Shown here piece by piece: positions 43,003 through 50,152 of a DNA stretch of 64,000 bases. Both the position numbers and the translations under genes were made by a program. Every line of letters starts with the position of its first letter. The first letter of the stretch is position 1. Source of the DNA: Sphingomonas kyeonggiensis (GTDB lineage Bacteria > Pseudomonadota > Alphaproteobacteria > Sphingomonadales > Sphingomonadaceae); the NCBI RefSeq assembly GCF_014204495.1, contig NZ_JACHLN010000003.1, positions 496,001 to 560,000 on the forward strand, read 5' to 3'. The notes beneath the pieces are model-generated. The model saw only the letters and a list, made by a program, of their open reading frames with translations, did no database searches and was not told where the DNA came from.

Positions 43003-45083
43003 CGGCGGCGCGCCTTCTTGCCCGGCGCGACGAAGCGGATCGCCTCGCCACCGCCCGGCGCGAGCGCGATGGTCAGCGTGTCGCCCTTCTTCACCTGGCG
43101 CGTCTCGATCGTGATCGAATGGCGGGCATCGGTGCGGTAGTCGGCACCCGGGCCGTCGCGATAGATCTCGGCGGTGTAGATCTTGCCGGCATCGAGGAAA
43201 TCGAGCGTCACGGTCGAGCTGCGCGCTTCCTCGTCGCCGACCGCACCGAGATACCAGTCGTCGCTGCCCTTGGCCTTGCGGACGATCGTCGCATAGTCGC
43301 CGACCTCGCCGTTCAGCACGCGGGTGTCGCTCCAGTCGGTCGGCACGTCGCGGATGAACTTCATCTCACGCGGGTACTTGGCGTAGTTCTCCGGCGTGTC
43401 GGCGGCCATCACCACCGGCGAGTAGAGCACGACGTACAGGGCCAATTGCTTGGCGATGGTCGACTTGATCGCCGAACCGTTCGATCCGCTCAGGCTGAGC
43501 ACGCCCGGGGTGAAGTCCATCGGGCCGCCGAGCAGCTGGGTGAAGACCATGTTGGCCTCATGCTCGGGCGGGTTCTTGCCACCTTCCCAGGCGTTATATT
43601 CCATGCCGCGGCCGCCCTCGCGCGCCACCCAGTTCGGGTAGGTGCGGCGCAGGCCCGTGTCCTTGACCGGCTCATGGCTGTCGATCGAGACGTGGTACTT
43701 GGCCGCCGTCTCCACGACACGGAGATGATGGTTCACCATCCACTGGCTCTCATGCCATTCGCGGTGCTGCGAGCCGTCCGGATCGACGCGCTCGATCTGG
43801 CCGGCATCGGTGACATAGCCGGTCTTGACCACCGGGATGCCGTGGTCCTGCGCGTATTTGAACGCGCGGTCGAGCTGGCTGTCATAATGGCTGGCCGAGC
43901 CGCCGGTCTCGTTATGGCCGATCAGGTATACGCCCTTCGCCTTGGCATAGCGCGCCAGCTCGGCGGCGTCGAAATCCTCGGTCGGCTGGTCGAAGTTCAT
44001 GTCCTTGCCATTGCCGAACCAGTTGCCGTCCCAGCCGACATTCCAGCCCTCGACGAGCACGCCGGGGATATGGTTGGCCGCGGCGAAGTCGATATACTGC
44101 TTCACATGCGCGGTGGTGGCGCCGTGCTTCGGCCCGCGCGACCAGGTCCATTCGCCCTTGATCATGTTCCACCACACGCCAACGAACTTGCCCGGCTTGA
44201 TCCAGGAGACGTCGCCGAGCTTGTTCGGCTCGTTGAGGTTCAGCGTCATCCGGCTGGCGGCGTAGAGGCCGGCCGCGTCATCGGCGACCGCGATCGTGCG
44301 CCACGGGGTCGAGAAGCCGGCGTCGCGCGACACCTTCGGAGCCCCCGCACCCGGCGTGAGCGAGGCCTTGAAGGTGTTCCCCTCGGCACGCTGCAGGTTC
44401 ATCGCGGCATAGTCGACCAGCGCCGCCTCGTGCAGCGCGACATGGGTGCCGTCGGCGAGCTTGACCGTCATCACCGTCTGCGCGGTGCCGACCGCATCGA
44501 GCGGGGTCTTGTTGTAGAGATATTCCTCGCGGTTCCACAGATAGGCCGGCTTCCACCAGGCAGTGCCCGGCCCGGCAAAGGCGAACTCGGTCAGCTCGTC
44601 GGCGATATTGGCGTGCTTGAGATTGGCCTGGGTGGGGAGCGTGTAGCGGAAGCCGATACCGTCATCGAAGATCCGGAACGTGACGTCCATCTCGCGCTTG
44701 AGATCGGCCTTCTCGCGCAGGCGCACCGTCATCTCGGTGTGATTGTCGCGGATCGTCGACCATTCGCCGAAGGGCTGGTTCCAGCTCGTGTCCGACTTGT
44801 CGCGCTTCACTTCGACCACGCTCATGCCCCGGTCGAGCTTGGGCGCGTCGGTGAACAGGAAGCCGAGCCGGCTGTCGGTGAGCAGCGGCTTGCCGGCGCG
44901 CTGCACGGCGTAGCTTGCCCGACCCTCGTTATCGAGGCTGATCGTCACGGTGAGCTTGCCGTCGGGCGAGGCCGCGCGGGCGACGACATTGCCGTCGGTC
45001 TTCTGCGACAGGTCGTCCTGCGCCAGCGCCGGGGCGGAGAAGGAAAAGGCGGCGAAGGCCAGCGCGAGGGGGACGAACTTCAT
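42999..45083 (-). CDS. GH97 alpha-glucosidase
   Basis: 694-aa exported enzyme with a signal peptide (MKFVPLALAFAAFSFSAPALAQ). The GH97 three-part layout is present: beta-sandwich, (beta/alpha)8 barrel starting near FVGVWWNMIKGEWTW, and a C-terminal sandwich. Barrel motifs are LVEGWNVGWDGNW, SIDSHEPVKDTGLRRTYPN, GRGMEYNAWEG and PPEHEANMVFTQLLGGPMDFTPG. The Glu residues in HEP, MEYNAW and PPEHE are those expected for inverting SusB-type members. It releases glucose from malto-oligosaccharides. ATG 45083; 9 bases after the GH13 glucosidase stop. Confidence 0.93.
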   Translation of the reverse strand: MKFVPLALAFAAFSFSAPALAQDDLSQKTDGNVVARAASPDGKLTVTISLDNEGRASYAVQRAGKPLLTDSRLGFLFTDAPKLDRGMSVVEVKRDKSDTSWNQPFGEWSTIRDNHTEMTVRLREKADLKREMDVTFRIFDDGIGFRYTLPTQANLKHANIADELTEFAFAGPGTAWWKPAYLWNREEYLYNKTPLDAVGTAQTVMTVKLADGTHVALHEAALVDYAAMNLQRAEGNTFKASLTPGAGAPKVSRDAGFSTPWRTIAVADDAAGLYAASRMTLNLNEPNKLGDVSWIKPGKFVGVWWNMIKGEWTWSRGPKHGATTAHVKQYIDFAAANHIPGVLVEGWNVGWDGNWFGNGKDMNFDQPTEDFDAAELARYAKAKGVYLIGHNETGGSASHYDSQLDRAFKYAQDHGIPVVKTGYVTDAGQIERVDPDGSQHREWHESQWMVNHHLRVVETAAKYHVSIDSHEPVKDTGLRRTYPNWVAREGGRGMEYNAWEGGKNPPEHEANMVFTQLLGGPMDFTPGVLSLSGSNGSAIKSTIAKQLALYVVLYSPVVMAADTPENYAKYPREMKFIRDVPTDWSDTRVLNGEVGDYATIVRKAKGSDDWYLGAVGDEEARSSTVTLDFLDAGKIYTAEIYRDGPGADYRTDARHSITIETRQVKKGDTLTIALAPGGGEAIRFVAPGKKARRR

Positions 45084-45092
45084 GGATACTCC

Positions 45093-46712
45093 TCAGGCTT
45101 CGATGCGGGCGATCAACCCGGAATAGGGGGCAAAGGTCCAGTCGGCGATGCTGCCGGTCGAAAGCAGCGGGCGCCAGCGCGATGCATCGCCGGGCACGAA
45201 TTGCTGCGCAGCATCGCCCAGGTTGAAGATGCAGAGCAAGCGCTCGCCCTCCGCCTCGCGCTCGAAGGCGAGCAGTTCGCTGGGCGCATCGAGGAAGGCG
45301 ATCCCGCCGGTCCGGAGCGCGGGCGATCCATTGCGGAGCGCGAGCACCTTGCGGGTCCAGGCGAGCAGCGAGCCGGTATCGGCGTTCTGCACGTCGATCG
45401 CCAGCCTGGCATGGTTGGGGCCGACCGGCAGCCAGGGCTTGCCGCTGGTGAAGCCGAGCTCCGGCGCGGCTGCCTCCCACGGCATCGGCGTACGCGCGCC
45501 GTCGCGCGACAAGGTGCGCGGCCAGTTGGCGATCGCCTCGGGATCCTGGAGATCCTCGAACGCGATCTCGACCTGATCGAGCCCCAGCTCCTCGCCATAG
45601 TAAAGGAAGATGTTGCCGCGCAGCGCGGCGAGCAGCAGCATCTTCATCCGGGCGAACGCATCGGCCTGCTCGGGCGCGGCCCAGCGCGAGACGGCGCGGG
45701 GTGCGTCATGGTTCTCGAATGCCCAGCTCGGCCAGCTGCTATCCGCCGGCCAGTTCTCCAGCGCTTCGCGTACCGCCGATGCGGTCAGCTGCGAGGCGTA
45801 GAGGAAATCGAAGCCATAGGCGGTGTTGAGCCGGTTGTTGCCGGCGGTGAACAGCTTCATCTCCCGGTCCGCATCCGCACCGCCGACTTCGGCGACGGTG
45901 AAGCGATCGGGATATTCGTCGAACACGCCGCGCAGCCGCTCGAGGAACGGCGGGATGTCGGCGTGGCTCTGGTTGTAGATGTGGAGCTGGAAGTCGAACG
46001 GGCGGGTGCGCGGCGTGTTCGAATCCGGGGCCGGCGGGTTGTCGCGGAATTCCAGGTCGTGCATCGAGAAGTTGATCGCATCGATGCGGAAGCCGTCGAC
46101 GCCCCGATCCAGCCAGAAGCGGGTGATCGCCAGCAGCTCTTCCTGCACTTGCGGAAGGTGGCAGTTGAGCTGGGGCTGCTCCTTCAGGAAATTGTGCATG
46201 TAGTACTGGCCGCGCCGCGCGTCCCAGGTCCAGGCCGGGCCGCCGAAGACGGACTGCCAGTTGGTCGGTGGCGAACCTTCCGGCTTCGCGTCGTGCCAGA
46301 CGTACCAGTTGGCCTTGGGATTGTCGCGGCTGGCGCGGCTCTCGACGAACCAGGGATGCTCGTCCGAAGTGTGCGCCCAGACCTGGTCGATCAGCACGCG
46401 CAGGCCGAGCGCATGGGCACGGGCGATCAGCGCGTCGAAATCAGCGAGCGTGCCGAAGATCGGATCGACGTCGCGATAGTCGGCCACGTCATAGCCGAAA
46501 TCGGCCATGGGCGACTTGAAGAAGGGCGACAGCCAGATCGCGTCGACGCCCAGGCTGGCGATATGGTCCAGCCGCGCGGTGATGCCGGGCAGGTCGCCGA
46601 TGCCGTCGCCGTTCGAATCGAAGAAGCTGCGCGGATAGATCTGGTAGATGACGGCGCCCTTCCACCAGGGCTGGGCGTGTTGAAGTTCCGCTTTCGCGGC
46701 AAGCTGGGTCAC
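45093..46712 (-). CDS. GH13 alpha-glucosidase
   Basis: 539-aa enzyme without signal peptide, so probably cytoplasmic. GH13 motifs: GVIYQIYPRSFFDSNGDGIGDL-type start, nucleophile GVDGFRIDAINFS, acid/base TVAEVGG, and FENHDAPRA. Conserved region I reads VLIDQVWAHTSDEHPWF, with Gln and Ala where most members have Val/Val and Asn, a variant seen in some proteobacterial alpha-glucosidases. The start is GTG 46712 (GGAGA 6 bases upstream; GTGA overlap with the amylase stop). It would cut imported maltodextrin or maltose. Confidence 0.92.
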   Translation of the reverse strand: MTQLAAKAELQHAQPWWKGAVIYQIYPRSFFDSNGDGIGDLPGITARLDHIASLGVDAIWLSPFFKSPMADFGYDVADYRDVDPIFGTLADFDALIARAHALGLRVLIDQVWAHTSDEHPWFVESRASRDNPKANWYVWHDAKPEGSPPTNWQSVFGGPAWTWDARRGQYYMHNFLKEQPQLNCHLPQVQEELLAITRFWLDRGVDGFRIDAINFSMHDLEFRDNPPAPDSNTPRTRPFDFQLHIYNQSHADIPPFLERLRGVFDEYPDRFTVAEVGGADADREMKLFTAGNNRLNTAYGFDFLYASQLTASAVREALENWPADSSWPSWAFENHDAPRAVSRWAAPEQADAFARMKMLLLAALRGNIFLYYGEELGLDQVEIAFEDLQDPEAIANWPRTLSRDGARTPMPWEAAAPELGFTSGKPWLPVGPNHARLAIDVQNADTGSLLAWTRKVLALRNGSPALRTGGIAFLDAPSELLAFEREAEGERLLCIFNLGDAAQQFVPGDASRWRPLLSTGSIADWTFAPYSGLIARIEA

Positions 46713-48592
46713 TGTTTCGTCTCCGCCGCGCACACCGCATACCCGAGCGGCGGCAGGGTGATGGTCAGGGAGCCCGGGGCACTGGCCGTGGCGGCGCAGT
46801 TGCCCGCGAGCGGGTGGAAGCGCAGCGAACCAGTCTCGACTTCAACCTGGCGCGTGATCGCGGCAGTCGATGTGTTGAAGGCGAGCACCAGTTCGGCGCC
46901 GGTTACGGGATCGAAGCGCGAGAAGGCGAGCAGCCCGGGCTTGTCCTCGCGGGCGCGCAGCAACTGGCGGCCGCGAGTGAGCGCCGGATGGGCGATACGC
47001 AGCCGGGCAAGACCGGCGATCTCGCGGAAGATCGGACTGGTCTCGTCGAAGCTGGGTGTGGCCGTGGTCCCATCGCTGCCGACCAGCTTGCGGGCGTTAT
47101 ATTGCGCCACCCTGGAGCCGAACTGGTCCTCGCGCGCATCGACATCGTTCGATCCGCCGGCAAAGCCCTGCTCGTCGCCGGCATAGATGGTCGGCACGCC
47201 GCGCAGGGTGAGCAGCAGGGCGTTGGAGAGCAGCACGCGCTGCAGCACCTCGGCTTCGCTCGCTTCTGGAAACGCCTTGCGGACGAACCAGGCGAAGCGG
47301 CCATTGTCGTGATTGCCGCTGAAGGTCGGCAGCGTGATCGCGGTGTCGAAGCCATGCGCGTAGAGCACGTCGCCGTCGAACAGCTTCTCGAACACATCGG
47401 TGCCCTTGGTGCCCGCAACGCTGTCGAGCAGCGCCTGCCGGAAAGCGAAGTCGAGCACCGAGGGGAATTTCGCGGTGATCGTGTGCGCGGCCTGGGCGGC
47501 GGGATCGGCGACCTCGCCGAAGATGTGGAAGTTCGGGATGCCCTTGGCATGCGCGCGGTCGAGCATGGCGGGGACAAAGGCCTGCCAGAATTCCGGGTTC
47601 ACATGGCGCGCGGTATCGATGCGGAAACCATCGACGCCGAACCGGTCGATCCAGCTGCCATAGATGTCGATCATCCCCGCGACGACGCGCGGGTTCTCGG
47701 TCATCAGGTCGTCGAGTCCGACGAAATCGCCCATGGTCGAGCTCTCGCCGGCGAAGGTCGAGTCACCCCGGTTGTGATAGTAGATCGGATCGTTGAGCCA
47801 GGCGGGGAACTTGGCGTTCTTCTCCGCCGCGGGGACGAAGGGCGTATAGGCGTAGCCCGGGTCGGTCAGCTTCGCGAAATTCTCCCCCGTCTGGACCGCA
47901 TCGCCAACGAAGCCCGGGTTGATCGGCGCTCCGTTCACCCCGCCGCGGCGCTGATAGGGATAGTCGGCCTTGCCGCGATAGGGGCAGGCATTGGCGCCGA
48001 CGCACTCGCGATACTGGATCACGTCGGCCGTATGGTTGGCGACGATGTCCATATAGACCTTCATGCCACGGGCATGAGCCGCATCAATCAGTGCCTTGAA
48101 CTCGGCATCGGTGCCGAAATGCGGATCGACATGGGTGAAGTCGGTGATCCAATAGCCGTGATAGCCCGCGCTTTGCTGGCCCGGCCCACCCTGGACGGGC
48201 TTGTTGACGAAGATCGGCGCGACCCAGATCGCGGTGATGCCCAGCTTCTGGAGATAGGGAAGCTTGCTCGCGAGCCCCTTGAGGTCGCCGCCATGATAAT
48301 AGCGCGCGTCGGCCGGGTCGAAACCGGTGGTGCTGCGATCGCCCTTGAGGCCGCCGCGGTCGTTGGCGGGATCGCCATTGGCGAAGCGATCGGGGAGGAC
48401 GAAGTAGATCACTTCGTCCTGGGGCAGCCGGGCGCGATAGTCCTGTGCCAGCGCAGGCGTGGCAGCCAGAAATGCGAGCAACATAGCCGCTCCCCGGCGA
48501 AAGCCGGGGCCCAGGGTTTCTCTGCCGTGTCGCTTGTGACTCTGAGCCCCGGCTTTCGCCGGGGAGCGGAACGGGTTGAACATGCCGCGCAT
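46709..48592 (-). CDS. Exported GH13 amylase with REP-encoded N-terminus
   Basis: 627 aa from ATG 48592, which overlaps the halogenase stop (TGATG) and has GGGGAAGG just before it. The first ~37 residues (MRGMFNPFRSPAKAGAQ...LGPGFRRGAAM) are the translation of an inverted palindrome pair at 48487-48569; the signal peptide core MLLAFLAATPALAQ follows. ATG 48484 is the alternative start but leaves no basic n-region. Catalytic domain: YHGYWITDFTHVDPHFG, MDIVANHT, GFRIDTARHV (nucleophile), HIFGEVADP (acid/base), FSGNHDNGR. Expected role: outer or periplasmic cleavage of starch/maltodextrin. Confidence 0.88.
   Translation of the reverse strand: MRGMFNPFRSPAKAGAQSHKRHGRETLGPGFRRGAAMLLAFLAATPALAQDYRARLPQDEVIYFVLPDRFANGDPANDRGGLKGDRSTTGFDPADARYYHGGDLKGLASKLPYLQKLGITAIWVAPIFVNKPVQGGPGQQSAGYHGYWITDFTHVDPHFGTDAEFKALIDAAHARGMKVYMDIVANHTADVIQYRECVGANACPYRGKADYPYQRRGGVNGAPINPGFVGDAVQTGENFAKLTDPGYAYTPFVPAAEKNAKFPAWLNDPIYYHNRGDSTFAGESSTMGDFVGLDDLMTENPRVVAGMIDIYGSWIDRFGVDGFRIDTARHVNPEFWQAFVPAMLDRAHAKGIPNFHIFGEVADPAAQAAHTITAKFPSVLDFAFRQALLDSVAGTKGTDVFEKLFDGDVLYAHGFDTAITLPTFSGNHDNGRFAWFVRKAFPEASEAEVLQRVLLSNALLLTLRGVPTIYAGDEQGFAGGSNDVDAREDQFGSRVAQYNARKLVGSDGTTATPSFDETSPIFREIAGLARLRIAHPALTRGRQLLRAREDKPGLLAFSRFDPVTGAELVLAFNTSTAAITRQVEVETGSLRFHPLAGNCAATASAPGSLTITLPPLGYAVCAAETKQ
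48487..48569. repeat. REPIN-like doublet inside the amylase 5' coding region
   Basis: A 24-base arm (CCGCTCCCCGGCGAAAGCCG...; 48487-48510) is repeated exactly inverted at 48546-48569. It is an open, in-frame segment of the amylase gene when translation starts at 48592. Confidence 0.85.
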
Positions 48593-50091
48593 CAGGCCTT
48601 CCCCGCACAATGCTGCGCCACGAACGCGGCGTGATCCTGCATCTGCCCCACCTCACGCGCATTGAGCAGCTCGATCAGCTCGAGATATTCGGCGATCTCG
48701 TCATGCGAGGGCGCATCGGCGAGCGGGTGGTATCCGGTCGCGGCAATCCCCTGCCCCGCCAGCACCTGGAGCCAGGCGACTTCGCTGAACAGGTCCGCCT
48801 CGCCGCGCACGATCTGGCCCGAGGCGCGCCATAGCTCGATCTTGTGCCGGAGGCTGTCGGGCAGCGCCGCCTCCCGCCGGTCGATCCAGAAAGGCTCGTC
48901 ACGGTCGTTCGCCCAATAGTGCAGCACCAGGAAATCGCGGATGCGGTCATATTCCAGGTGGGTCTGGCGATCATATTCGTCGCGCTGGACCTGGCCGACC
49001 CGCTTGCCCGGCAGCAGCTTGAGCACCCGCTCGATCGCCGACTGGATCATGTGGATGCTGGTCGATTCCAGCGGCTCGAGGAAGCCGCCGGCGAGGCCGA
49101 GCGCGATGACATTATGCTTCCAGAAGCTGGTCCGCTTGCCGGCGGTGAAGCGCAGCGGCCGGGGATCATCGAGCGGCTTCTCGTCCAGCCCGGCGAGCAG
49201 CCGCGCTGCTGCCTCGTCGTCGGAGAGATGCGCGCTCGAATAGACGATGCCGTTGCCGGTGCGGTGCTGGAGCGGGATGCGCCACTGCCAGCCGGCACCG
49301 TGCGCGGTGGCACGGGTATAGGGGGTGAAGTCGCGGGCGCGCTCGGACGGCACCGCCATCGCGCGATCGCAGGGCAGCAGCTCGCTCCACGCCTCGAACC
49401 CGGCGCCCAGCGTCTCGCCGAGCAGCAGCGCGCGGAAACCGGTGCAGTCCAGGAACAGGTCGCCCGCCACCTCGCGCTCGCCGTCGAGCTTGAGCGCAGT
49501 GACGTCGCCATTCTCGCCGTCACGCGCGACCGAGACGATCCGGCCTTCGATGCGCTCGACGCCGCCACTCTCGGCCAGGCCGCGCAGGAAGCGGGCATAG
49601 AGGCCGGCGTCGAAATGGAAGGCATAGGGCATTTCGGGCAGCAGCTTCGCCGTCCGTGCCGGTCCGCGCTGGAACTTGTTGGCCAGCGCCGCCGCATTGT
49701 TGAGCGCATAGGGTGCGAGCGGCTTGGCGACGCCTTCGGCCTTCCCGCGCAGCCAGCTGTGCTGGAAGGCGAGCAGGCCATTCTCGCGGCCGACATCGCC
49801 AAACGCGTGCATGTAGCGACCGCCCTTCGTCCAGCCGACGAACTCGATCGCGAGCTTGAAGCTGGCCTGGGTGGCGGCAATGAACTGGTTCTCGTCGATC
49901 CCCAGGCTGGCGTTGAACAGCCGGATCTGCGGGATCGTCGCTTCGCCCACGCCGATCGTGCCGATCGCCTCGGACTCGACCAGGATGATGCGGAAACGCT
50001 TGTCGAGGAACCGGGCGAAGGCCGCCGCGGCCATCCAGCCCGCGGTGCCGCCACCGGCGATCACGATGCGGATCGGCTGCTCAGTCTGCAC
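48592..50091 (-). CDS. Flavin-dependent tryptophan-halogenase family protein
   Basis: 499 aa. Motifs: FAD-binding IVIAGGGTAGWMAAAAFARFL at the N-terminus, GVGEATIP, FKLAIEFVGW (Lys in the region of the catalytic Lys), GWQWRIPLQHR, and GGFLEPLESTSIHM with the conserved catalytic Glu. The GWxWxIP and PLEST motifs mark true flavin halogenase relatives. Its place between the TonB receptor and amylase genes of a maltodextrin locus gives no obvious halogenation substrate; relatives sit beside TonB receptors in many sphingomonads, Caulobacter and Xanthomonas. No flavin reductase is nearby. Confidence 0.88.
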   Translation of the reverse strand: MQTEQPIRIVIAGGGTAGWMAAAAFARFLDKRFRIILVESEAIGTIGVGEATIPQIRLFNASLGIDENQFIAATQASFKLAIEFVGWTKGGRYMHAFGDVGRENGLLAFQHSWLRGKAEGVAKPLAPYALNNAAALANKFQRGPARTAKLLPEMPYAFHFDAGLYARFLRGLAESGGVERIEGRIVSVARDGENGDVTALKLDGEREVAGDLFLDCTGFRALLLGETLGAGFEAWSELLPCDRAMAVPSERARDFTPYTRATAHGAGWQWRIPLQHRTGNGIVYSSAHLSDDEAAARLLAGLDEKPLDDPRPLRFTAGKRTSFWKHNVIALGLAGGFLEPLESTSIHMIQSAIERVLKLLPGKRVGQVQRDEYDRQTHLEYDRIRDFLVLHYWANDRDEPFWIDRREAALPDSLRHKIELWRASGQIVRGEADLFSEVAWLQVLAGQGIAATGYHPLADAPSHDEIAEYLELIELLNAREVGQMQDHAAFVAQHCAGKA

Positions 50092-50104
50092 GTCGGCGCC
50101 TCGA

Positions 50105-50140
50105 CAAAAAACAGGTGGCCCGGCGGGGAAGCCGGGCCAC
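50105..50140 (-). terminator. Terminator/attenuator after TonB-receptor gene
   Basis: GTGGCCCGGC (50115-50124) pairs with GCCGGGCCAC (50131-50140). Read leftward the stem is followed by a T run (A run at 50105-50111 on the plus strand). It lies between the receptor and the halogenase gene and may make receptor mRNA more abundant than the downstream enzymes. Confidence 0.82.
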
Positions 50141-50152
50141 AGCTCGGGGGGA

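Noticed and set aside
43119..47186. Very long open frame (1355 codons) on the plus strand opposite the GH97 and GH13 genes
   Set aside because: It is exactly antisense to genes with clear family motifs, has no domain of its own, and is explained by high GC at third positions of the opposite strand.
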